From Selaginella tamariscina (Eukaryota; Streptophyta; Lycopodiopsida; Selaginellales; Selaginellaceae), in NCBI GenBank assembly GCA_003024785.1, contig PUQB01000058.1:1-64000 (forward strand): a DNA stretch of 64,000 bases, in the 5' to 3' direction. Below are positions 55,897 to 64,000 of this stretch, piece by piece. The notes under the pieces were generated by a model. It was not told the DNA's origin, did not search any database, and saw only the letters and a program-made list of their open reading frames with translations. The position numbers and the translations under genes are program-made. Every line of letters starts with the position of its first letter. Position 1 is the first letter of the stretch.

Positions 55897-57113
55897 TTTT
55901 CTCCAAGGACCAGGCGGCACATGACAAGCATGTACGACTAGTTCTAGAGCGGCTTCGCGAGCATGGCCTGTACGCGAAGTTGGAGAAGTGTTTTTTCGAT
56001 AGGGATTCGGTGGAGTTCTTGGGCTACATCGTCTCTCCTGCTGGCGTTTCCATGGACATGCACAAGGTGAAGACCATCGTGGAGGGAGAGGCCCAAGTCG
56101 GTACGAGATGTACAATGTTTCCTTGGCTTTGCAAACTTCTACAGGCGGTTCATACAGGACTTCTCCAAGCGTGTACTTCCACTCACGGAACTCACCAAGC
56201 GCACAGGTTTTCTCTTGGTCCGACAAGGCGGAACACGCGTTCACAACACTCAAGGACGTTCACGACAGCTCCGATTTTAGCACATCCTGACCCTTCTCAT
56301 CCTTTCTTCATTGAAGCAGATGCCTCGGATTTTGCAGTAGGATCCGTCCTATCGCAAGTTGGAGAGGACAAGTTGCTTCATCCTGTAGCTTTTCACTCTC
56401 GTAAGTTCCTGTCGGCGGAGATCAATTACGAGATTCATGACAAGGAACTCAAGGCCATTGTGGATTCGTTTGAGGAGTGGCGGCATTTCCTGGAAGGTGC
56501 TGCACATCCTGTACAAGTTCTTACGGATCACAAGAACCTGGAGTACTTTCAAACGGCTCGAGTTCTCAGTCGGCGACAGGCTAGGTGGGCGGAGTTCCTA
56601 TCACGTTTTGACTTCGTCATCGTCTACAGGCCCGGTTTTCGGAATGGCAAGGCGGACGCATTGTCTAGGCGCTCTTACCTTGCACCAAGCCCGGGCGATC
56701 CTGCATTTGACTGTCAAAGGCAAGTGTTGTTGGGTCCTGATCGATTCCGGCTTGCGGCACTGCAGGTTCATCAGGCTCCAGCAAATTCAACACTCCTACA
56801 GGACGTCCGTTCGCAGTTGGCTACAGACGACTTGGCAAAGAATGTGTTCTCACACATTCATCCTGACGTTGCAAGTTCCTCTTCCTCCAGTTCCCGTCAG
56901 ACTACAACCTGTTCACCATACAGGATGGACTCCTGTACCGGGAAGGTCTCCTGTACGTTCCTGTTGGTATTTCCAGGACTCGTGTGGTACAGGATTGTCA
57001 TGATACCCGGCTACAGGACATTTTGGTGTGGCCAAGACAGTGGAGTTGGTGACTCGCAACTATTGGTGGCCTGGGTTGCGAGGTTTTGTGGAGAGGTTTG
57101 TACGGAGTTGTGA
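55893..57113 (+). pseudogene. RNase H region to integrase zinc finger, right arm of copy C
   Basis: A 406-codon frame holding [74 protein letters not shown] and [17 protein letters not shown]. Two indels bracket the fingers-connection region. At the RNase H position where A and B have TGA this copy has CGA. Confidence 0.88.
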
Positions 57114-57960
57114 CACTTGTAGCAGGTCGAAGATGCCTCATCATGCACCCTCTGGTCTTCTTCGTCCTCTTCCTGTTCCTTCTGCCTTGGAGATCCATTT
57201 CTATGGATTTCCTCACAGATCTTCCTCCTTCTCGTGGATTGATGCAGTTCTTGTGGTGGTTGACCGTTTCACCAAGCAGGCTCATTTCCTACCCTGCAAC
57301 AAGACAGCTACAGGTCAGACAACTGCCGAGTTGGTGATCCGAGGTGTTCCGACATCATGGTCTTCCTGAGAGCATTGTTTCCGATCGAGGTCCACAATTC
57401 ATGTCCAAGTTTTGGCGAGAGCTTCTTCGGAGTCTACAGGTTAAAGCGGATCTTTCTTCAGGATATCACCCACAAACGATGGGCAGTCCGAACGCACAAT
57501 TCAGACCTTGGAACAGTATCTTCGTTGCTTCATCAGTTACCAGCAGGACAACTGGTTGGACCTTCTTCCAATGGCGGAGTTTGCCTACAACAACTCCGTT
57601 CACGCATCTACAGGACAGACACCTTTCTTTGCTCTTACAGGCCACCATCCACGTTTTGACTTTGCTCCTCCGCTTCTCCTTCTTCCGCTCCTGCAGTACA
57701 GGATCGTCTTCAGCATCTTCGGCAGGTACAGGATGATCTCCAGGTTCATCTTCAGCAGGCACAGGAACGATACAAGCATCATGCTGATGCTCACCGTCAG
57801 CCGGCACCTGCATACAAGATTGGTGATCTCGTGTGGCTTCTTCGTCGACACATTCGCACCAACAGGCCTTCTTCTAAGTTGGATTTTCAACGATTGGGCC
57901 CTTACAGGATCGTGGGAGGTAAATCCTGTAGCTTTCCGACTCGAGTTACCATCCACGGTG
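57028..57960 (+). pseudogene. Integrase, right arm of copy C
   Basis: [19 protein letters not shown], then frame changes; [20 protein letters not shown] (57344 frame); [20 protein letters not shown] and [19 protein letters not shown] (57508 frame). The glutamate-bearing GQSE block is out of frame because of a one-base deletion at about 57478. Confidence 0.86.
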
Positions 57961-58045
57961 AAACTTCATCCTGTGTTTCACACCTCCTTGTTGGAGCCGT
58001 ATCATCCTTCTTCTCTTCCCGGTCGTTTCTTCTCCTCCCCCTCCT

Positions 58046-58263
58046 GTGGTCATTGACACTGAACCTGAGTACGAAGTTGCAGCCATCCTTGATTCTCGTC
58101 TTCATCGTCACCAACTCCAATACTTGGTGGATTGGAAAGGTATTTGCCTACTGATCGCACTTGGGAACCTGCATCCAACTTACTCCATGCTTCTTCCAAG
58201 GTTGCTGCCTTCCATCGGCATTATCCTGCTAAACCAGGTCCCAAGACTCGTGGAACTCGTCTT
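58046..58263 (+). pseudogene. Chromodomain, right arm of copy C
   Basis: [20 protein letters not shown] and VDWKG, then a 3-5 bp loss shifts the frame; the remaining text of [11 protein letters not shown] is in another frame. TAG just before the polypurine tract at 58265-58277. Confidence 0.87.
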
Positions 58264-58277
58264 TAGGGAGGAGGTGC

Positions 58278-58909
58278 TGTCACGACCCGATACAGAATAC
58301 AGGATTCCGGATACAGGATATGGGTTGCAGGACTTTCCTACAGGATTCCGGATACAGGATATGGTTGTAGGATTCCTACCAGGATTCCGGACACAGGATT
58401 CGGTTGCAGGATATTCCTACAGGATATGCCACAGGATATGCCTAGAGGATAAGGGACATGTGGACTCATCTTAGCCTCTGCATGCATGCATCACTTTTGC
58501 ATGCATGCAACCACTTTTAGCACTCATGCCTAGATTAGCTCTTGGAGTTGTGAGCATAAAAGCTCCGACCTAATTGTTGTACAATCAGTTACTATCAACA
58601 CCAGTCTTACTACGATCAATCTCGTCTTGTCTTGTTCTTGTCTTGTTCCTGTCCTGTTCCTGTCTCGCTCCTGTTTCCTGTCCTGCTCCTGGATCCTGTC
58701 CTGCTCCTGGATCCTGTCCTGCTTCTTGTTCCTGGATCTGTCCTGCGCTTTCCTGTCTTGCTCCCGGATCCTATCCTGATCCTGTCTTGCTCCTAGATCC
58801 GTCCTGTTCCTATTCCTAGTTCCTGTCCTGCTCTCGGTCCTGTTCCTGAGTCAAGCCTTCCTGTCCTTGGAATCCTGTTCTTTCCTGGTTCCTGGATCGT
58901 GGCTTGACA
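58278..58909 (+). repeat. 3' LTR of right arm of copy C (632 bp)
   Basis: TGTCACGACCCG to GGCTTGACA. Two intact RY repeats plus the altered CCACTTTTAGCACTCATGCC block shared with the left-arm LTR. Confidence 0.92.
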
Positions 58910-58925
58910 ACCTGGTTGATTCAAC

Positions 58926-60430
58926 TTGCAGCACTATAAGTTCATCAGGCTTCAGCAGATTCCACACTCCTACAGGACATCCATTTGCAGTTGGCTACAA
59001 CGACTGATAAGGAATGTGTTTTCACACATTAGTCCTGATCGCAAGTTCTTCTTCCTCCAGTTCCGTACAGACTACAAGTTGTTTGCTATACATGACAGAT
59101 CCTGTACCGGAAGGTCTCCTGTACATTCCTGTTGGTGTTTGTAGAACTCGTGTGGTACAAGATTGTCATGATACCCCGACTACATGACATTTTGGTGTGG
59201 CCAAACAGTTGAGTTGGTGATTCGTAACTATTGGTGGCCTGAGTTGCGAGGTTTTGTGGACAAGTTTGTACGCAGTTGTGACACCTGCAATAGGTCGAAG
59301 ATGCCTCGTCACGCGTCCTCTGGTCTTCTTCGTCTCTTCATGTTCTTCTACTCCTTAGAGATCCATTTCTATGGATTTTCACAAATTTTTCCTTTTCGTG
59401 GATTTGATGCAGTTCTTGTGGTGGTTGATTGTTTCACCAAACAGGTTCATTTTCTTACCATGTCACAAGACTGCTACAGGCCAAAACAACCGTTGAGTTA
59501 GTGATCCGCAAAGTATTCCGACACCTGGTCTTATTGAGAGCTTGTTTCTGATCGAGGCCCACAATTTATGTGCAAGTTTTGGCGAGAACTTCTCCGGAGT
59601 CTACAGGTTAAAGCGGACCTTTCTTCAGGATACCATCCACAAACTGATGGGAGTTAGAACACACGATTCAGACTTGAAGCAATATCTTCGCTGCTTCATC
59701 AGTTACCAATAGGACAACTGGTTGAACCTTCTTCTAATGGCAGTTTGCCTACAACAACTCCGTTCACACATCTATAGGCCAAAGACCTTTCTTTGCTCTT
59801 ACAGGCTACCATCCACGTTTTGACTTTGCTCTCCTACTTCTCCTTCTTCGCTCTTGCAATACAGAATCATCTCCAGCATCTTCGTTAGGTACATGAGATC
59901 TCCGGGTTCATCTTTAGCAGGCACAGGAACGGTACAAGCATCATGCTGATGCTCATCATCAACCAACACATGCATACAAGATTGGTGATCTCGTGTGGCT
60001 TCTTGGTCAGCATATTCGCACCAACAAGCCTTCTTCTAAGTTGGATTTTCAATGATGGGCCTTTACAGGATTGCGGCTGAGGTCAATCCTGTAGCTTTCC
60101 GACTCGAGTTACCCTATGGTAAACTTCATCCTATGTTTCACACTTCTTTGTTGGAGCCATATCATCCTTCTTCTTTTCCTGGTCGTGCTTCTTCTCCTCC
60201 CCTCATGTGGTCATTGACGGTGAACCTGAGTATGAAGTTGCGCATCCTTGATTCTCGTCTTTATCGTCGTCAACTTCAATACTTGGTGGATTGAAAAGGT
60301 TTTTGCTTACCGATCGCACTTGGAACCTGCATCCAACTTACTCCATGCTTCTTCCAAAGTTGCTGCTTTCCATCGGCGTTATCTTACTAAATCAGGTCTT
60401 AAGACTCATGGACTTGTCCTTAAGGAGGAG
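58926..60430 (+). pseudogene. Integrase and chromodomain of copy D
   Basis: 59184-59501 reads ELVIRNYWWPELRGFVDKFV, RSCDTCNRSKMPRHASSGLL and [18 protein letters not shown]. Later fragments show [19 protein letters not shown] text in broken frames, then VNPVAFRLELPYGKLHPMFH and [17 protein letters not shown] (60052-60294) and [20 protein letters not shown] (60248-60571), the chromodomain end. Numerous indels. Confidence 0.82.
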
Positions 60431-60436
60431 GCTTGC

Positions 60437-60929
60437 TGCACGACCCGATACAGGATACAAGATATAGGATACGGGTTACAGAATATACCTACAGGATATT
60501 CTTACAGGATATACCTACAGAATATTCCTACAGAATATACCTACATGATATTCCACAGGATATGCCTATAGGATATACTTACAGGATATGCCTGCAGGAT
60601 ATTCCTACAGGATATGCCTATAGGATATACTACATGATATGCCTAGGGATAAGGGTCACTATCTTTAGCTCATGACCAGATTACTCATGACCAGATTAAC
60701 TTGGAGTTGTGAGTATAAAAGCTCCAACCTAATTGTTGTACAATCAATTATTATTAACCAGTCTTTCTACGATCAATCTTGTCTTGTCTTGTCTTGTTCT
60801 TGTCTTGTTTGCTCATTGCCTCTGCTCTTGTCTTGTTCATGGTTCCTAGTTCCTTGTTCTACTTCTAAGTCAAGCTTCCTTGTTCTTGGAATCTTACTCA
60901 CTTCCTTGTTCCTGGATCGTGACTTGACA
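60437..60929 (+). repeat. 3' LTR of copy D (about 493 bp)
   Basis: TGCACGACCCG to GACTTGACA. Its first part is expanded to about 12 units of (C/T)AGGATAT.CCTA type (60480-60645). RY repeats are absent. The TATA box TATAAAAGC is kept, but the transcript-start motif is altered to CAATTATTATTAA. Confidence 0.85.
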
Positions 60930-61564
60930 TGTGGTGAAAACGATTGAGTAACATGATACCAATTGTTATAGTTGTATAATTGATAAAAAGAGAGATAATG
61001 CAAGTGTGGATACTATTGACTTAAACAGTTTTTAAATGATTAACATTAGTGTACTTTGAATAGTGTCTAAAACCATTTAGAGATTCCAAGAACTTTAAAG
61101 TCAATTTTTTATTTTTAGATTGATTGTTAAGATTAATCAACAGTTTGTCAACATCAATTGACGATGTTATAGTTATTATTTTAACAATAATCACTTCAAT
61201 AAATCATGTTTACTCAAATAAATGGATGATAAATATATAGCTCATCTTGGTGATTAATAAAGATATTACTCTTCCAAATAGTTGATTAACAACTTCTACA
61301 AGTTTGTGGCCATCTCATTTAAATTTGTTCAAGTTTAAATAAATTGTATTTAGTCGTAAAGATTCATGATAAGGTTCTTGGCAAAACCAATGGGTTTATA
61401 ATAAAAGTTCAGTTTGACCTCGTTACCAAAATTGGACAAGCTATTCCGGTTGTTCTTCACAAACCTCAAAAGCCTCAATATGAGAGAGAGGCAGGACGAA
61501 GAGATGAAGAGATGAAATAGTGATACACTATCACCATAACAGTCCAAGCAAGGGAGATCCACAG

Positions 61565-61693
61565 CATTCATTAACCTTGACAATGCTCTTTAGGCCATAC
61601 ATGAGGGCAAAGGAGTTATTGTCAAGAGCTCCATGACATTCACTAATCTTGACAATGCCCTTTAGACCATGAGGGCAAAGGAGTTAATTGTGA
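61565..61693 (+). repeat. 72-bp tandem duplication
   Basis: Units start CATTCATTAACC at 61565 and CATTCACTAATC at 61637, sharing CTTGACAATGC, CTTTAG.CCAT and GAGGGCAAAGGAGTTA. Confidence 0.88.
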
Positions 61694-61927
61694 CACGAGA
61701 TTTGAGAATGCATTTCATACATGAGTTTATATACCAATATCAAATATATATATATATATATAAAGATATATACACTGTCGATAACATATTAATTTTTAGC
61801 CTTTGTGTTCCATACACCCGAGTTCAAGTTCTTTGGGTTCATTAGGATTCGACACACCAAGACCACATTGCACATCACTGAGGAGTGTTGCCATTTTGGA
61901 GGCTTGGGGCCCAGGAGGCCTGGGCTC

Positions 61928-61958
61928 GAATATTCTAGAATATTTTAGAATATTCTTC
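61928..61958. promoter_or_regulatory. Heat-shock-element-like array
   Basis: GAATATTC-TA-GAATATTT-TA-GAATATTC: alternating nGAAn and nTTCn units at exact 5-bp steps, six units, one imperfect. This is the textbook HSE layout, but the sequence is also a simple palindromic repeat, so function is inferred. It lies about 90 bp beyond the stop codon of the minus-strand gene. Confidence 0.45.
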
Positions 61959-62050
61959 TAGTCGGCAGTATTAGCCTCAGTTGGCAAAAAAAACTTTCTA
62001 GTAAAACTGTTGTATTTCTACCTTATTCTTTTTTATATTAGCTTAATTTA

Positions 62051-62367
62051 TTACTCAATACCATTAGCTAAAGTTTCTTCTTCATTCTTAAGTAAAGCTG
62101 CAGTTCTCGAACCACCAGCTAGGCTTGGACGTGGAGGTGTTTGAGTAGGTATTTCCTCTAGTTTAATGTTCTCTGCGAGCTTGTTTGTTGCCAACCTAGA
62201 GAGTTCCAAAACTCTTCTCGGTTCCTATAATATTCCTTCTGAGCTTGACGGCAGCTAACAACAATGATCCAATTCCGGAATCAATATCCCAGACTAGGTC
62301 GCCATGTCTACTAAGATGCTCGATCAAAAACTGCATGAGTCGAATACTCTTCGGTTGAATCATCATC
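62051..62367 (-). pseudogene. Copy 2 last exon: SAM-binding motif I
   Basis: Reads MMIQPKSIRLMQFLIEHLSR, HGDLVWDIDSGIGSLLLAAV, KLRRNIIGTE. This matches the N6_N4 methyltransferase carboxy-terminal block (KP..L...LI...S..GD.V.D...G.GS...AA..L.RN.IG.E) closely. D.DSGIGS at 62265-62288 stands for the D-P-F-x-G-x-G-T loop that binds S-adenosylmethionine. A frameshift follows, then RVLELSRLATNKLAENIKLE and a tail ending at TAA 62053-62051. Confidence 0.75.
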
Positions 62368-62576
62368 CTGCAAAAACTTCTATAGGATAAACAAAGTAAA
62401 GTACTTCCTTACCAAGCCTCCTGAAAACGGTCGGCGGTATCGACGAGGATCGTGTTCGTCAACGCCAGAGGTTTGGCCTCTTCGACTTCTTCTCAGAGCT
62501 TTGCAAGCCCAAGAGAACCAACAAGTTATCTTGCCACATAACCAAGTTAAACTTGAACTTGAATAGCTAGCTTACC

Positions 62577-63428
62577 TTAATTTTGTCACGATATCCCCAG
62601 CCTTGTGCACGGTAGATGCTGTAAGTCCCTACAACCTCCAAGTTGATTACCAAGCCGCCTGAATCACCAAAATAGAAGGAGAACTCGCGAAGACGACCAT
62701 GAAATCGCTGCCAGTGCATTCCACTGAAACTGCAAGGCCTCCTCAAACTTCACCGGATCTAGCTGCACAATGTCCTTGTTGATGCTAGCACCTCCATATA
62801 AGCTCATTGGGCAAGTCGAGGATGATGAGGTTGAAGCCATATTCACCTACCACTTCCTGGAACACCGTTTGTGACTCAGCGTATGTAGTCTATCAACCTG
62901 TTGTCGAGCTTGGTGTACACCTCTATCTAGAAGCACTCGGCTCGAAGAAAGACCTGCTCATCTCCTCCATATCGCACACAGCCAGGTCGTAGGATCCACG
63001 GGATGCAGCCAGTGTCGGGATGAAGGTCATCAGGTCGTCCTTGATGTCCAAACCAGCTACAAGTGGCTGCACCTCATTGATTGTAAAGTCGATTGCCGGC
63101 GGAGGTGCTGTAGAAGAGCTTGGTCCCGCTCCCGATCCCTTTGCAGGTGTAGTTGTCTTCCGCACCGTCTTCTTCATCTTGCTCTTCTTGATAGCCTCTA
63201 CTTCGTCCGGCTCCCAAACAATCGCTGGTAGATCATTGCCATGCACGTCGAATAGTGAGCTCTCCCAAGCTGGTGGCTGTTGCGACGGACAGTCGAGCCA
63301 GAATGGAACATGCTCCCGTTCGAACGGTGTTAGAGCTCCTCTGCTCTTCGACCACATGTGAGGCTCGCTTGTATGATCTGTCCACAGCTTCATCATCTGA
63401 CGGTGCCATTTTCTTCGCCAGTATGAAC
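62577..63428 (-). pseudogene. Copy 2 exon: W-rich block and methyltransferase motif IV
   Basis: From the acceptor: WRRKWHRQMMKLWTDHTSEP, HMWSKSRGAL, EREHVPFWLDC, then a basic linker (KKSKMKKTVRKTTTPAKGSG), SYDLAVCDMEEMSRSFF, TAG. In the same frame further stops, then TVFQEVVGEYGFNLIILDLP-NE (motif IV at 62803-62820). After a frameshift: DIVQLDPVKFEEALQFQ; then SDFMVVFASSP in the first frame and VVGTYSIYRAQGWGY in a third. The same elements in the same order occur in copy 1 at 46488-47308. Confidence 0.66.
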
Positions 63429-63474
63429 CTGTAACACAAAGTTAGTCAGTAGCAATGCTGGAATGAAAGCTTAC

Positions 63475-64000
63475 CTCCATATCATCCGACGGCAGACTCC
63501 TCACGCTCCAGAAACTCATTCGGCTCCATCGAATAAGTGAACCGTATGCAGTCATGGAAGGGCTGAAAGACCAGGCACTTGCTCCGAGTTCGCATCTCGT
63601 CAAACCAGCTCATGAAGTCGACATCCGTTCCAACTTCTTCACCATCCTCTCGCAACCCCTTAAGGATCTGAATGGCTTCCTCGCGCACAGCCTTCCAATA
63701 TAAGTCCAAGGTGAACCACTTGATCCACTCTTTGTCCTGCATGCCTGGTAGCCCAAGTGTCTGTTGTTCTGCCTTGGATTCGAGACGAGTGAGCTTGTTC
63801 AAGTATCGGAGTCGCAGCATGTTTGAATCTTCGCCTTTGACATCGCGTACAGCTTCTCAATGCCCATCCAGCGACACTGCTTATGAGAGATGTTCGTCAC
63901 CTTCTGGAACCACTCCTCCCCCAACTGGGTCTATGATGAGAGGAACTTGTGCATACGCTTGTCATGCTTCTTGTACACTAGCTGCTTCAGGTTCAGCTCA
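63475..64000 (-). pseudogene. Copy 2 exon: helical and linker region
   Basis: Reads LNLKQLVYKKHDKRMHKFLS, TQLGEEWFQKVTNI and WMGIEKLYAMSKAKIQ, then in the next frame LRYLNKLTRLESKAEQQ, DLYWKAVREEAIQILKGLRE, DVDFMSWFDEM and MEPNEFLEREESAV, then TGA before the donor at 63474. Pairs with MNKFLTIADPEVREDWFKVI, YILGKLVHIQERG, AVKELL and VDEFMAWYTKM of copy 1. Confidence 0.66.

Larger units (their letters stand above)
49591..58909. mobile_element. Chromovirus copy C: inverted composite with two outward 3' ends
   Basis: Left arm (49591-53502) is minus-strand: 3' LTR, polypurine tract, chromodomain, integrase, RNase H, RT and spacer. Right arm (53503-58909) is plus-strand: gag from about residue 55, protease, RT, RNase H, integrase, chromodomain, polypurine tract and 3' LTR. 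There is no 5' LTR or primer site. The arms meet at 53502/53503. Flanks TTGTT and ACCTG are not a target duplication. Both LTRs carry the same variant of the outer RY block (a GCACTCATG form), so both arms probably derive from one subfamily or one source element. Many single-base deletions affect both arms. Confidence 0.85.
58910..60929 (+). mobile_element. Chromovirus copy D, older 3' remnant
   Basis: Starts abruptly at 58910 in the RNase H to integrase linker (FIRLQQIPHSYRTSICSWLQ) and runs through integrase, GPY module, chromodomain and a 3' LTR (60437-60929). It is clearly more diverged than A-C. The joint with copy C has no target duplication and the 5' half of D is absent left of 49591, so a deletion or rearrangement accompanied formation of copy C. 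Confidence 0.85.
60930..62050. other. AT-rich spacer
   Basis: No gene seen. Contains a 72-bp tandem duplication (61565-61693), a TA run at 61746-61762 and a heat-shock-element-like array at 61928-61958. Confidence 0.55.
62051..64000 (-). pseudogene. ParB/DNA methyltransferase-like gene, copy 2 (5' part beyond the window)
   Basis: Minus-strand gene homologous to 43656-48211. Exons: from beyond 64000 to 63475; 63428-62577; 62498-62413; 62367-62051 (TAA). Introns of 46, 78 and 45 bp have GTAAG donors and AG acceptors. Order: helical region, W-rich block, motif IV (LDLPNE), G-hydrophobic-VF strand, GWGY, then motif I (DIDSGIGS). Motif IV before motif I is the beta-class order of N4-cytosine and N6-adenine DNA methyltransferases. 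Stops (TGA in exon 1; TAG and TGA-TAG near 62890-62925) and at least three frameshifts make it a pseudogene. The ParB-like part would lie past the window edge. Confidence 0.72.

Noticed and set aside
1..64000. tRNA, rRNA or snRNA genes
   Set aside because: I saw no cloverleaf-like sequence, no rRNA text and no snRNA motif. The tRNA-Met complements at 7108-7119 and 45430-45441 are primer sites.

Overview
The window looks like nuclear DNA of a land plant outside the seed plants, with a lycophyte as my best guess. The evidence is a PLS-type PPR gene split by many introns, several genes with introns of only about 45-55 bp, plant-type Ty1/copia, TRIM and MULE elements, and a Ty3/gypsy chromovirus that resembles the Tf1/sushi group rather than the usual seed-plant clades. 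Species identity is inference. Most recognisable sequence is transposon-derived, and every gene I recognise carries stops or frameshifts, so I call them pseudogenes. I found no intact cellular gene, no rRNA or tRNA gene and no CRISPR array.

Layout: 1-3053 is AT-rich, locally duplicated non-coding DNA. A minus-strand Ty1/copia element occupies 3054-7270. 7271-12721 is AT-rich with a triple tandem repeat and a TA microsatellite. 12722-30273 is a three-level nest: an old Ty3/gypsy element without a visible chromodomain was hit by chromovirus copy A (15376-28075), and A was hit in gag by copy B of the same family in reverse orientation (16521-22830). Both chromovirus insertions keep exact 5-bp target duplications. 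30711-31537 is a long fold-back. 32100-35063 is a decayed PPR gene. 35064-37866 is AT-rich. 37867-42340 is a decayed MULE-type transposase with a SWIM zinc finger. 49591-58909 is a composite chromovirus made of two inverted arms that both end in 3' LTRs, abutting an older remnant at 58910-60929.

The chromovirus family shows four notable properties. Its primer site is not tRNA-like but is complementary over 13 nt to the predicted 5' end of its own transcript. Its gag stop is followed by pol in the -1 frame. Its LTRs carry two to four RY (TGCATGCATGCA) repeats just upstream of the TATA box. The motif TCCTGTA/TACAGGA recurs through the LTR and coding parts.

The most unusual genes are two divergent, decayed members of one multi-exon family: 43656-48211 (+) and 62051-64000 (-, running off the window). 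The first has a ParB-like domain with a D-G-N-H-R-R motif, then a helical region, then a methyltransferase-like domain with I-D-L-P. The second has L-D-L-P followed by a clear SAM-binding motif I. That order (motif IV before motif I) is that of beta-class N4-cytosine/N6-adenine DNA methyltransferases. A ParB-methyltransferase fusion is known from phages and bacteria; in an intron-containing plant gene family it deserves follow-up. A 929-bp TRIM element (45256-46184) with a 5-bp target duplication has broken an exon of the first copy.
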